Origin: Acetobacteraceae bacterium
GTDB taxonomy: Bacteria > Pseudomonadota > Alphaproteobacteria > Acetobacterales > Acetobacteraceae
Direction of reading: 5' to 3'
NCBI GenBank assembly: GCA_030041375.1
Contig: JASHOA010000045.1
Location: forward strand, 1-64,000
Length of the DNA stretch: 64,000 bases
Part shown: positions 1 through 8,481 of the stretch, piece after piece
Position numbering within the stretch: the first letter of the stretch is position 1
Layout of the letters: every line of letters begins with the position of its first letter
The notes under the pieces: model-generated
Databases searched by the model: none
What the model was told of the DNA's origin: nothing
The model's input: the letters and a program-made list of their open reading frames with translations, nothing else
Made by a program: the position numbers and the translations under genes

Positions 1-124
1 TACCACACCCGGGACAAACAGGTTCGCCTATCCATTCGGCCGTGATCACCCATTTGCCATGCTCTCGACTGGCGCTGTGAACCCGCCCCTCGCTTACGAA
101 AGCCCACACTCTTTCCGGCTCCAT
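1..124 (-). CDS. N-terminal fragment, possible transposase with zinc-ribbon start (runs off the left edge)
   Basis: Reading leftward from an ATG at 124, about 41 codons run open to the window edge. The peptide begins MEPERVWAFVSEG and ends ITAEWIGEPVCPGCG. The CPGCG knuckle right after an N-terminal strand-rich segment resembles the zinc-ribbon start of ISL3-type transposases, but only one half of the ribbon is visible. Nothing to the left can be read, so the family call is tentative. A different frame just upstream (140-391) is also open on this strand and may be leader or decayed sequence. Confidence 0.4.
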   Translation of the reverse strand, partial: MEPERVWAFVSEGRVHSASREHGKWVITAEWIGEPVCPGCG

Positions 125-464
125 CCGTCACCCACCATCTCATCCACCTCCAACATCGTATCCGCATGTCACCGTGCACCAAAGTTGAGGAAGACCCCGA
201 TTTTGCGAGAGTTCATCCTTGCTTGAGATCCTCAGAGTATCATTCTGTGTAGGGTCTAACCAGAAGACGAGCCGGTACAGTAGGACCAGGTGTCCCGGGT
301 CATTCGGACTTGATCCTTCGTATTGCCTCACAAAGAAGTGCTCCCGAACTTTCATCCTGATTGTCACGACACATGCCGCATAAAACTGCACACTCTACGG
401 CGCGCTGCGGATTTGCCGGCACGAGCTCAACTGCACCCGGCAAGGTCAGCGGTGTGGCCGTCGA
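125..464. other. Stretch without a supported gene
   Basis: This 340-base stretch is less GC-rich than most of the window. A minus-strand frame (140-391, 83 codons) is open but has no recognisable domain or good ribosome binding site. I see no convincing promoter, terminator or repeat. Confidence 0.5.
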
Positions 465-662
465 ATGGACTTGAGACGCAATGGACAATCGGTTTTTCAC
501 GAAGTGAGGATCGTCGGCATCGCGTTCGAGGGCATCCTCTCGGCCGATGGTCCCTACCTCTCCTGCCGGATGCACGGCGGCGTGACGCTCGGACCTGGTG
601 GCCTGCGATATTTCCAGCCGGTGGCCTGCGGAATCCGGCGCGTCACGCCGCTGGGCTGGTGA
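465..662 (+). CDS. Small hypothetical protein
   Basis: A 65-codon frame with a mixed composition (GGVTLGPGGLRYFQP, ending GIRRVTPLGW). It looks more protein-like than the overlapping antisense frames, and it stops three bases before the GTG of the next frame, so the two could be co-translated. No family is recognised. It may be the end of a longer, decayed gene, because nothing upstream gives a clear start. Confidence 0.35.
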   Translation: MDLRRNGQSVFHEVRIVGIAFEGILSADGPYLSCRMHGGVTLGPGGLRYFQPVACGIRRVTPLGW

Positions 663-665
663 GTC

Positions 666-947
666 GTGAAGTACCGCGACGAAGAACGCATTTTCCTGCC
701 CGGCTTCGACAGCGCCGCGACGCGCGAATTGTCCCACGAATTCGGCGTACCCATGCTCGCAGAACCCCACCTCGCTTTTTCTGACCACGTGCGCCGGGAG
801 TATTTCTTCACCTCGCTCGCCTGGGACGCGCTACGCCGCTGGGTAGCGAGGCATCCGCGCATCGCCAAGACCTTCGCTGCGTGTGACCCTTACTTGCCGC
901 ACTGGTATGATCGGGCGATCGTCGAAGGCAAGGCGCTGGCTCTCTGA
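666..947 (+). CDS. Hypothetical protein (93 aa)
   Basis: It starts at a GTG three bases after the previous stop. The product has a typical globular composition with aromatic-rich helices (YFFTSLAWDALRRWVARHP, then CDPYLPHWYDRAIVEG). No signal peptide, membrane segment or known motif is visible. The end lies 28 bases before the ATG of the duplicated-domain gene at 976, so the three plus-strand genes 465-1815 could form one transcript. Function unknown. Confidence 0.45.
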   Translation: MKYRDEERIFLPGFDSAATRELSHEFGVPMLAEPHLAFSDHVRREYFFTSLAWDALRRWVARHPRIAKTFAACDPYLPHWYDRAIVEGKALAL

Positions 948-975
948 TCGCCTTCCAACACCCGAGATGCTCCGA

Positions 976-1815
976 ATGACCCTGACCAAACAACAGCTTT
1001 GGATCGCGGCGAAGATCGACACCAGGATGCAAAAGCTCATGCGCGCCGGCAAGGATAACCTGACCATCATGGGGGCGATGGCCGATCACATGCCGGCATT
1101 CCACCAACTGCTGACCACCACTGAACCAGACGATCTCGACCAACTGACCCGGAAATTCTCCGGCTTCCACCGATACGCAAAGATTCTCGAAATGCTCGCT
1201 CTTGGCATCCAGTCAGGCGCAATCCCGGTGCCTGGACAGAAGGAGGCGCCTCGGCAGGTGAATCCGGTGAGTGACCACGATCAACTCGCAGCGGCGATCG
1301 ACCTCCGTATGCGCCAACTGGCAGAGGAAGGGGTACCTCATGGAGCGATCATCGAGCGCATGGTGGGGTATGTCGCCGACCTCGGCAAAATCTGGAACAT
1401 GACTACTGGCGATGAGCTCGCCGCCCTCTGCCGCGAGTATCCTGGTTTTCACACCTATGCCGCTTTGATGGAACAAGCTGCCGAGACCGAACGGCAGAAG
1501 CCGGCCAGAGCCTATGATGGTCTCCCGGAACTGCCTGATCCCCTCAAAGAGCAGCTGTCATCGCTGCTCAGCACCGCCACCAAACTGGAACGCGACTACC
1601 AGTCCGTACTCGATGCCACCGGCCCAACGGCGCCCGCATCGTGGCTTCGGCCCATCGACACACTTCACGCCCAATGGCAAGCCGACCTGACACGCTTCCG
1701 AGCAGCAATCCAGTGCGCCGGCGTTCCGCAGGCGTCGTGCGAGGTGATGCTGCCCGTCCTCGAGGGTATGGCGCAACGGATTGCAGAACTTGAGGCCCGC
1801 ATCCACACGTCGTGA
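976..1815 (+). CDS. Hypothetical helical protein with an internal duplication
   Basis: The frame is open from 883, but the ATG at 976 (MTLTKQQLW) is preferred because upstream starts overlap the previous gene. The product is about 279 aa, cytoplasmic and mostly helical. Residues ~1-75 and ~95-170 are two copies of one unit with the shared pattern I-D-x-R-M-x-x-L ... T-T-x-D-x-L ... G-F-H-x-Y-A. The C-terminal third (SSLLSTATKLERDYQSVLD ... GMAQRIAELEARIHTS) looks like coiled coil. No catalytic motif is visible. A DNA- or protein-binding role is possible but not shown. Confidence 0.6.
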   Translation: MTLTKQQLWIAAKIDTRMQKLMRAGKDNLTIMGAMADHMPAFHQLLTTTEPDDLDQLTRKFSGFHRYAKILEMLALGIQSGAIPVPGQKEAPRQVNPVSDHDQLAAAIDLRMRQLAEEGVPHGAIIERMVGYVADLGKIWNMTTGDELAALCREYPGFHTYAALMEQAAETERQKPARAYDGLPELPDPLKEQLSSLLSTATKLERDYQSVLDATGPTAPASWLRPIDTLHAQWQADLTRFRAAIQCAGVPQASCEVMLPVLEGMAQRIAELEARIHTS

Positions 1816-2287
1816 CGGCTGGTGATGCGACGGCCATACGCTCGTGCACGCGCCGTCGCCGTCAAGTGCGCCGCAACGATGCCTTCACCGGAGCTGTGCG
1901 GGCCTCGTGCTCTTTTCCCTTCCCGCAATTAAGGCAAGGGTGCGGGAGCCTTGCGGCTTCCGCACGGTCCTCTCAGCCGAAGGCCTCCATCTCGGCAGCC
2001 GTGGCCTGGCGCTCGCTGCCGGGGCGACGGGGGCTTCGTAGGGAAGCATCGGAAAGCGTGGGGTGGCCGGGACAGGCGGCGATGTAAGCGGCGGCCTGGA
2101 AGGATGAAACGACGGCCGGGACGGCCCCGGGGCGAACGCAAGCAGCGGGGCGATCGCACACTTTCCGATGCTTCCAGACGAGAGGAGCGAGACGTCCGAG
2201 AAACTGCACGCTATTTCAGCGGCTTTCGGGAAAACGCCCGCCTGAACCGGTGTCGCCTCGCTGCCGTCGATGCCGGACACTGCACGG
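1816..2287. other. Intergenic stretch, no supported gene
   Basis: GC-rich sequence with long open frames in several phases, all of low-complexity arginine/proline/alanine composition, as expected from base bias alone. It lies between the stop of the duplicated-domain gene and the stop of the convergent toxin gene. A terminator for either would be expected, but I see no clear stem followed by T residues. Confidence 0.5.
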
Positions 2288-2593
2288 CTATCCCGGCAAA
2301 TCCCGTAGCACACGAGGCAGGTCGCGCTTCATATGCACGACCCGCAGGATCCGCGCCGGCCCAGTGGCATCGTAGACCAGCAGATAGTGGTATTCCCGCA
2401 GCGGCCAGAACCGGTAGCGAGCCGGTGCATGCGGCCGCACGCTGCCAAGGCCAGGTTGCGCGGCGAGGCGCCGTGCTGCCGCGACTGCGGCTTGGAGAAA
2501 GGCCTCGGCCGCATCGGGGTTATCCTCGGCGATCCGCGCCGCTGCCCGCTCAAGTTCCCGAGAAGCTCGTGGCGCAAAGAGACCCGGGCTCAC
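2288..2593 (-). CDS. ParE-type toxin of a toxin-antitoxin pair
   Basis: A 101-aa protein of the RelE/ParE fold: an N-terminal helical hairpin (ASRELERAAARIAEDNP), then helix AFLQAAVAAARRLAAQPGLG, then the strand region RFWPLREYHYLLVYD and the C-terminal strand ILRVVHMKRDLP. The order helices - RxWPL - YxLxY - IxRVxH is the ParE signature. ParE toxins act on DNA gyrase, and the pair normally stabilises plasmids. It overlaps the antitoxin stop by four bases (ATGA), the usual antitoxin-first arrangement with translational coupling. Confidence 0.85.
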   Translation of the reverse strand: MSPGLFAPRASRELERAAARIAEDNPDAAEAFLQAAVAAARRLAAQPGLGSVRPHAPARYRFWPLREYHYLLVYDATGPARILRVVHMKRDLPRVLRDLPG

Positions 2594-2847
2594 GCCCGGC
2601 GCGCTGCGGTCTCTGCGATGGCTGCGCGGGCCCGGCGCTGGACCTCTTCAGCAGTCAGAAAACCATCACGCTCGCCCTCGGCGCGCGCGTCTTCCAGCGT
2701 GGCCACGAATTCGGCGGCTTCCGCCTCGGCCTGCTGCAGCAGCGAAAGCCCCGCCCGGACTACTTCCGAGACATCCCGGTAGCGCCCGGAGGCGACCGCT
2801 TCGTCTGCAAAGCGCTGCAAATCCAGGGGCAGGGTCAGGTCGTTCAT
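2590..2847 (-). CDS. ParD-type antitoxin
   Basis: Taking the ATG at 2847 gives 85 aa (MNDLTLPLDLQRFADEAV). The frame is open further upstream, but that part is shadow sequence. Residues ~1-45 show a ribbon-helix-helix pattern (VASGRYRDVSEVVRAGLSLL), and the tail (EGERDGFLTAEEVQRRARAAI) matches the toxin-wrapping part of ParD. It should neutralise the adjacent ParE and autorepress the operon. The promoter would lie in 2848-3009, which I did not resolve. Confidence 0.85.
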   Translation of the reverse strand: MNDLTLPLDLQRFADEAVASGRYRDVSEVVRAGLSLLQQAEAEAAEFVATLEDARAEGERDGFLTAEEVQRRARAAIAETAARRA

Positions 2848-3009
2848 GACGAGAGAATAGTGCGTCCGCGAGCGCTCGGAAAGGCTCGCGTGGGTGAGTA
2901 ACCAGAAGAGACCGGCCGGTGCGGGCTCGGTTGTCGAACAGCCGCCCGGCAAATCGTCGCTCCCGGAGACCCTTCCCAGAGCGCAGGCTGGGACGATACG
3001 GCGCGCGCG

Positions 3010-3996
3010 GTGGCCTTGGTCCGGCGCCTGGCGTGGGACGAGCCGCTGTTGTGGGAGCTCGAACCCTTTCTCGAGCGGCCGATGCAAGGGGTCGTTGCCT
3101 CCGCGGCCGAGCACACCCCCGCTGCGATCGCCGAGGTGATGCGCACGGTGTATCGGCGCGACTGGCAGGACTTTCGCCGGTGGTGTCGCGCGAACGACGC
3201 CGACCCCAACGGGTTGCCGGTCGTCAACTCGGTGATCGTCGCGGCCTGCCTCGCCCTGCTCGCGCCCAAGCAGAGCAGGAGCGCGTTGCGCCGCCGGACG
3301 GCGGCGATCGCCTGGCATCACCACCAGTGCGGCGTGTCGTTCTCGGCCTCGCATCCGGTGATCCGCGAAACGCTGCACGGCATCCGCCGCCGGCACGCCG
3401 AGCTGGTGCGCCCAGTGGCACCGCTCACCTCTCGCGATGCGCGGCAGCTGATTGCGACCTGCCATGAGGATTTCTCCGATCTCCGCGACCGGACTCTGTT
3501 CCTGGTCGGCTTCGCCAGTGCGTTCCGCCGTTCCGAACTGATCGCGATCGACTACCACGATCTGCACCTCGCGGCGGACTGCCTCGTCGTCCACCTGGCG
3601 CGCCGCAAGGGCAGGGCAGGAGAGGGGACCGAGATGACGTTGCCGCGCACGCGCGGTGAAGAGAACTGCCCGGTGCGGTCACTGGAGGCACGGCTCCAGC
3701 GAGCCCGGATCAGGCGCGGAGCGGTGTCCCGCAGCGTCAGAGTGCACGGCACGCTCGAGGAGCGACTTACCGCTGTCGGCGTCCGGCACATCCTGCTGCG
3801 CCGTACAGCGCTGACCAAACTTTCCGTGCATCCGGGTGGACGCTTGTCGCTGCGCGGTCTGCGCGCGGGCCGGACTGCGGAGTCCGTTCTTTCGGGCGCA
3901 CCGAACGAGCCGGCGGCAGCGCACCCGCGAGACAGCGATGCCTCGACCCTGCGCGGCGATTTCCAGTGCGCCCGCCCGAGGTTCGAGCCGCGATGA
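3010..3996 (+). pseudogene. Decayed phage-type tyrosine recombinase/integrase
   Basis: Starting at a GTG, the 328-codon frame has a SAM-like N-terminal core-binding domain (~residues 20-140) and the catalytic fold from ~145. The first catalytic arginine is in FASAFRRSELIAI and the beta-hairpin lysine in ARRKGRAGEG. The expected H-x-x-R box reads SLRGLRAG, with arginine where histidine belongs. The expected T-x-R-G-Y nucleophile segment reads STLRGDF, with no tyrosine. Two catalytic residues are therefore missing and the tail is unlike the family, so the enzyme is probably inactive. It may be a relic of integration of this region. Confidence 0.6.
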
Positions 3997-5302
3997 TCGG
4001 GAACAGCACGCCCTCCGCGGCGCGTTCCGCATTCGGGCCCTCGGGGAGGCGGATACGAGCATGGTCATGGCCTGGGCATGACCGACTAGTTGCGCAACCT
4101 GCTCTCGATCAGCGGGCTGGGCAGCGCGGTGGCGGAATTCCGGCAGGTGATACGAGGAACCGGTGCGATCCCGTCGGAACTCGCGAAGGGGCGATCGGGC
4201 TCGAGCAAATGGATAGGGGCGCGCCCATCGAGGTTTCGCGCCGTGAGGTTACCGCGTCGTGAATGTTGGGGAAGGCGCCGGCATGCGCAGGATTGCCGAA
4301 CCGGGCCGTTCTCCGTGCGGCCGGAATGGCGCGTCGGACAAGCGGGGCTGTCACTGGTGGACAGAAAATTTCTGTGGATGGCGCAAGATCCGCTCGGCAC
4401 GCCGAGTGCACTATCGCCGGCGGCAATAGCGGCGCTGCGGCGGCCGCATCGAACCCGGCTGATCGATTTCGCGGTGCTTTGCCCCGATAACTTGGATGCG
4501 CTCGGACTCGGGGATCACCTTCCCGATTACGATCAGAAGTGACGCACTGGTTGCATTCCAGGGTCGCGATCGATGGTTTGGTCCGGCGCGCTTCCCCTGG
4601 ATGCTTCCGTTGGGCGGCAGAAGGCTTGGGATGATAGGGCGGATCACAGGGGAAACCAGCGTTTCCCAATGAGCCGCGGCGGAGACGAAAGCTGCGTATG
4701 AAAGCCACGCCGTGGAATCGTCTTCCCATCGGTTCATTTCGGCCTGGCAGCGCTGTGATGATCGACCATGCTTATGGTGAGGGGTGAGCGAGCGCCTGCA
4801 CAAACGTCGTCGAACGGAGGCAAAGGCTGACGGCGCTCCGGCCGGGAGTCCAATCGACGATGGTTGAGAAGGGTTGTTGCGCATGCGGAGAAGAAAGTTC
4901 CGACGAGCAGTTGTTCCGATGCATGATTGGGAGATGCCGGTACTACGCTCGTCACCATGTTCGGTTTCGGAAGGCGGCGGCAGATTGTTCCAGATGCGGA
5001 TTTCTCTCGTTGCGGTGCAAAAAAGTGGTTGACATTCTCCGCTTCGGCCACATGCTGCCAGCTCTAAGCTGTCAGTTGAAAGGGAACAGCAGGTCAATCC
5101 GGTCGTGGTTGCAGGATCGTCAAGTTCATCTCGAGTTGCCGAAATTGCTGTGCCGGAGGCACAGAATCATTATTTAGACACATGGCTTTTCGTCGTGGTT
5201 GAGTTTTCCGGATTGACCGTTGGTGGTGGGAAGCCGGCTCTGGGTGCGATGACTGGTTGAGGAGGATCGGAACGGCCGGTCCGCCGGCCAGGAGCGCGCG
5301 AC
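3997..5302. other. 1.3-kb stretch without a convincing gene
   Basis: All open frames here are short, overlapping and rich in arginine and serine, and none has a good start or a recognisable motif. A short plus-strand segment after 4090 (LRNLLSISGLGSAVAEFRQ) reads more like protein and may be a remnant, but it soon loses that character. This is probably decayed DNA next to the broken recombinase. Confidence 0.5.
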
Positions 5303-5827
5303 ATGGGAGCTACTGAAGAAACGGGTGCGGTGGAACAGCGTTGGCAGCAGCCGGTTTTCATGCTGGGCGATTTTGCCGGTGAGGACCGGGATGCCGAGGC
5401 TATGGCTTTGGGCCGAGAATTCCTGGAATTGCGCGACTCCTGCGTAGCGTTGAATCCTGAAGCGGGTACGGGAAGCGGTGGGTGTTCGGAAGCATGCAGC
5501 GAACAGTATGAAGCGCTTAACCTCAAACGAACTGCGGTCCTCCAACGCCTTATGGAGAGCACTGCGTTGGGCGTGAATGGACTCAATGCGAAGTCCGAGG
5601 TCTTGTCGGCAATGGTCGATTGGCTCGATTTCGGCGATAGCCGACTTGCGCGGTTCGCGGTTCAGTTAGCCGGTGAGTATCGACAGTTTGTGAACAATCA
5701 TGTTTCAGCAACGTCGCGGCCTTCTTCGGGATTGTCATTGCCGTCGCTACGGAGCCTTGTGCGCGTTGCCGGTGCCGTCGGGCATTTCCGTTTTTCTCGT
5801 AGGTTTGGGCCGCCCGTTCGCAAATGA
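5303..5827 (+). CDS. Hypothetical protein (174 aa)
   Basis: An ATG with GGAG eight bases upstream opens a 174-aa acidic protein. Residues ~35-125 look helical (ALNLKRTAVLQRLMESTA, then AKSEVLSAMVDWLDFGD and FAVQLAGEYRQFVNNH). There is no signal peptide or membrane span. It ends 38 bases before the exported thioredoxin-like gene, so it may lead that operon. No family recognised. Confidence 0.55.
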   Translation: MGATEETGAVEQRWQQPVFMLGDFAGEDRDAEAMALGREFLELRDSCVALNPEAGTGSGGCSEACSEQYEALNLKRTAVLQRLMESTALGVNGLNAKSEVLSAMVDWLDFGDSRLARFAVQLAGEYRQFVNNHVSATSRPSSGLSLPSLRSLVRVAGAVGHFRFSRRFGPPVRK

Positions 5828-5839
5828 GTCGGCGACTGT

Positions 5840-5864
5840 GGGTACCTCCTTAAGGGAGGGTCCC
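5840..5864 (+). promoter_or_regulatory. Hairpin that buries the ribosome binding site of the next gene
   Basis: The segment folds as GGG / CCTCC - loop TTAAG - GGAGG / CCC, with a 2x2 internal mismatch. The GGGAGG on the right arm is the ribosome binding site for the ATG at 5866, so the stem would mask it. A similar arrangement precedes the gene at 51416. Regulation of translation is an inference. Confidence 0.45.
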
Positions 5865-5865
5865 G

Positions 5866-6936
5866 ATGCGCTGCACTTGGCCTGTCATTATTGTTCTCTT
5901 CGCTTCCCCCGCCTTTGCGGCGGCCCCGCCGCTTTGTGCTCTGCCGGCGCCGACTGCGGCCGCGCCAGCTGGTGGCGTTGATGGTGGGACTCCGGTATCG
6001 GCGCCAACTGCCACTCCGGCTGCGAAGGCTGCTGCCCCGGCGGCGGTGCTTCCGCAAGCCCTGGCCCGGATTCCGTTTGCGGAACATGTGGCCGCCGCCG
6101 GAGCGACCCTGACCGACCTCGGGACATCGCACGGACTGCATGGGCTGGCAGCGCGCAGCGGCGATCAGTTCATGCTGTTCGAGGTGACACCCGATGGTGA
6201 GGCGGCGGTATCGGGAGCGCCGATCGATCTTTCGGTCGCGGAGCTTCAGTCGATCGCGGCCGGTAATATTACCGAGCTTGGCAGAGTCCACGGCCTGGAT
6301 GGCTTCTTCGTGCGCTCCGGTCCGCATTTCCAGGTGTTCTACGCCTCTCCGGATGGGCAGCGGGTCGTTCCGGGCGTGCTCTGGGACGCAACGGGCAAGG
6401 ATCTGACCCGTCAGCAGGTCGCAAGTGTTCCCGGCGCCATTCCGACGGTGCAGGTTGGTGCCGCAGCATCGTCGGGCAGCGCTGCCTCTGCATTGCCGTT
6501 GGTCGAGAGGGCGACGTTTGGAACGATCGGACCGGCCTCCGCGCCGCATCTCTTCATGCTGATCGATCCGCAGTGCGTCTATTCGATGCGGGCGTTCCAG
6601 ATGCTGCGGCCGTATGCGGAGGCAGGCCGGATCCAGATTTCGGTGATTCCGCTCGCGGTCCTTGATTACGAGGATCACGGGCAGAGCACGAGGAGCGCGT
6701 TGGCCCTGCTGAGCGATCCGGGCGATCGGATCGTGGCGGCATGGCAGTCCGGCAGTGTGACCAATCCAGTGAGTGCCGGGGCTCCGAGCCTCTTGCGTCG
6801 GAACATGGCGATCGCGGAAGCAATCGGGCTCAAGGGCACGCCGACGTTCATCTGGCGCAAGCCTGACGGGACGGAGGGACGCCTGGACGGCGTGCCTGTG
6901 AACGCATCGGCGTTCATCGCCTCGATCGGGGGCTGA
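5866..6936 (+). CDS. Exported DsbG/DsbC-like thioredoxin-fold protein with a CxxS active site
   Basis: Signal peptide MRCTWPVIIVLFASPAFA, an Ala/Pro-rich linker to ~residue 55, two DsbC-type N-terminal repeats (HGLHGLAARSGDQFMLFEV; LDGFFVRSGPHFQVFYASPDG), then a thioredoxin domain from ~200. The redox site reads D-P-Q-C-V-Y-S, so C237 is present but the second cysteine is S240. The cis-proline loop G-T-P-T-F is intact near residue 326. A CxxS site can isomerise or form mixed disulfides but cannot oxidise by itself. It probably helps fold periplasmic parts of the adjacent type IVB system. Confidence 0.75.
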   Translation: MRCTWPVIIVLFASPAFAAAPPLCALPAPTAAAPAGGVDGGTPVSAPTATPAAKAAAPAAVLPQALARIPFAEHVAAAGATLTDLGTSHGLHGLAARSGDQFMLFEVTPDGEAAVSGAPIDLSVAELQSIAAGNITELGRVHGLDGFFVRSGPHFQVFYASPDGQRVVPGVLWDATGKDLTRQQVASVPGAIPTVQVGAAASSGSAASALPLVERATFGTIGPASAPHLFMLIDPQCVYSMRAFQMLRPYAEAGRIQISVIPLAVLDYEDHGQSTRSALALLSDPGDRIVAAWQSGSVTNPVSAGAPSLLRRNMAIAEAIGLKGTPTFIWRKPDGTEGRLDGVPVNASAFIASIGG

Positions 6937-6940
6937 GGCG

Positions 6941-7540
6941 ATGCCGATTCCGCTGCGACCTCCTCCCGAATGCCCGCCATCTGGCTTCGAGCCGCCAGAG
7001 GCGGGCGAGAGGTGTCGTGCACCACCTGCGCCGGAGCGGCGTTCGTGGTTCGGGCGCGCGTTCGGCGGGGTGCGGTGGCTGGCGGCGGCGCCGGGTGAGT
7101 GGCTCGGTGTAAGAGTACTTTCGCGCGGCGGCTCGTTCATCAGTGGGCTGGCGGGGCTGGCGCGCGCCGGCGCGGCGCGTGACCGGCGGTTCAAGGTCGA
7201 TGCGGATGGGGGGTTCGACCTGCGGGCCTCGGCTTTTTCTTATGGCATGAGCGTTCACGCGTTGGATGCACGTCTCAGGGTGCGACGCCGGCAGACGGCG
7301 CTGCTTGCCTATGCGCTGTTTGCTCTGGCTCTGCTGTTCCTGCTCGCCTGGGCGCGCGCAACGCTGAGCGCGCCGCTCAGCGCCTCGCGGGTGATGTTGG
7401 CGTTCGAGTTCCTGCCGTTTGGCCTGCTGTTCTTCTTGATGGCGTTCTACCAGGCACTGGTCAATTTCCAGATCCGGGTGCGGCGGACGGCGGGCTGGCG
7501 CGAGTATCTGACCACGGACGAGAAGTTCCTGCCGCGATGA
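6941..7540 (+). CDS. Inner-membrane protein, possibly TraX/IcmV-like
   Basis: The 199-aa product has a Pro-rich N-terminus and two hydrophobic spans, TALLAYALFALALLFLLAW (~125-145) and a second near 150-175 (AFEFLPFGLLFFLMAFYQA). It ends with a conserved-looking tail (RTAGWREYLTTDEKFLPR). Size, double span and position near dotA resemble TraX of R64 and IcmV of Legionella, which are inner-membrane components of unclear role. The assignment rests on architecture, not on a clear motif. It overlaps the next lipoprotein gene by four bases. Confidence 0.5.
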   Translation: MPIPLRPPPECPPSGFEPPEAGERCRAPPAPERRSWFGRAFGGVRWLAAAPGEWLGVRVLSRGGSFISGLAGLARAGAARDRRFKVDADGGFDLRASAFSYGMSVHALDARLRVRRRQTALLAYALFALALLFLLAWARATLSAPLSASRVMLAFEFLPFGLLFFLMAFYQALVNFQIRVRRTAGWREYLTTDEKFLPR

Positions 7541-7950
7541 TCTCGAGGACAGGTCTCCTTGGTCGGCTCGCGTGCACAGGGATGGTGGCGCTGCTGCTCG
7601 GCGGCTGCGCGGTGCATTACCAGGGCCTGACCATGACGGGATCGCCGCAGACGGCCCAGTGGAAGTACTGGGAGGCCCCGGCAAGCGGGGCATTTCTATG
7701 TCTTGCGGCTCCATCTGGCACGCCTGTCTACGCGCATCCCGGCAACAATCAACCCATCATGGGCTACGCCCGTGATGTCGTGGCTTTCGCGGGGATTCAG
7801 GAAGGCAAGTGGATCAGCATCGTTTATTACGATGCCCGCATGGGCTGGATCGACGGGTTGCTGATCCGGCCTTATGGCGACGTGCACCCGGGGCATAAAT
7901 GTGTGGCTGATCGGGATTGGCAACAGCGCCCGGTATTCTACAGAAACTGA
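7537..7950 (+). CDS. Lipoprotein with an SH3-like domain
   Basis: The 137-aa product has signal peptide and lipobox (GMVALLLGGCAV, Cys near 24). A small beta domain (SGTPVYAHPGNNQPIMGYA ... EGKWISIVYYDARMGWIDG) follows and resembles bacterial SH3 domains. It is presumably anchored in the outer membrane and binds peptidoglycan or another envelope protein. Its ATG overlaps the upstream membrane-protein stop (ATGA), so 5866-7950 is one operon. Confidence 0.65.
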   Translation: MISRTGLLGRLACTGMVALLLGGCAVHYQGLTMTGSPQTAQWKYWEAPASGAFLCLAAPSGTPVYAHPGNNQPIMGYARDVVAFAGIQEGKWISIVYYDARMGWIDGLLIRPYGDVHPGHKCVADRDWQQRPVFYRN

Positions 7951-8107
7951 GCTCGGTGGTAGATGCCGGCGTGCGTCCCGGCTTCCGATGACGGTCTGTT
8001 TCTTGTCGACGTTGGAAGCGATGCGGTCCGCTGGCCGCGGCTTCCTCCGATGGCCCCTGGCTGTGGCGACGGCGCGACTCCTGGAAATGGCTGATTTGCT
8101 CGGGCGT

Positions 8108-8413
8108 TCAGAAGGTGCCGGGTGGCGCGTTTTGGCTGCCGCCAGCGGCGCCCGTCGCCCAGGGCGCGAATTCGTAGGGCGGCCGGTCGGCCTGGGTGGA
8201 TGGCTCCGCCGGTTTGACGATGGTGCCGTCACGGCTGAAGACCGGCGGCTGCCAGGTGGCGTTGGCTTCGCCGTACGCCGCGTAGGGATTGTAGAAGGGA
8301 TTGCGGACCGGCGGGGCGGCGGGGGCGGAGTACTCGGAGACGGGCTGGACGTTGCCACTGCTGCAGGCGGCGAGCCCAGTCAGGATCAGGGGAAGGAGAA
8401 CGAGACGGCGCAT
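8108..8413 (-). CDS. Small lipoprotein
   Basis: The 101-aa product has signal peptide MRRLVLLPLILTGLAACSSG with a lipobox LAAC (Cys near 17). The remainder is proline-rich and low in hydrophobicity (NPFYNPYAAYGEAN). It is the last gene of the minus-strand block that includes dotA. It may be a minor outer-membrane piece of the channel. No family recognised. Confidence 0.6.
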   Translation of the reverse strand: MRRLVLLPLILTGLAACSSGNVQPVSEYSAPAAPPVRNPFYNPYAAYGEANATWQPPVFSRDGTIVKPAEPSTQADRPPYEFAPWATGAAGGSQNAPPGTF

Positions 8414-8481
8414 TGCGAGGCTCCGCTGTTGCGGAGCTCACCTTGGTGCCGGGGTTTGCGAATATGGGTGAAGACGGGTGG

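Noticed and set aside
1951-2901. 316-codon plus-strand frame
   Set aside because: It covers the toxin-antitoxin pair on the opposite strand, which shows clear ParE and ParD features.
4860-5177. Cysteine-rich 105-codon frame
   Set aside because: The cysteines are irregularly spaced, there is no binding-site pattern or RBS, and the surrounding region shows no coding signal.
5698-7194. 498-codon minus-strand frame
   Set aside because: Antisense to the DsbG-like gene, which has a signal peptide, a cis-Pro loop and a good start; the antisense product is low complexity.
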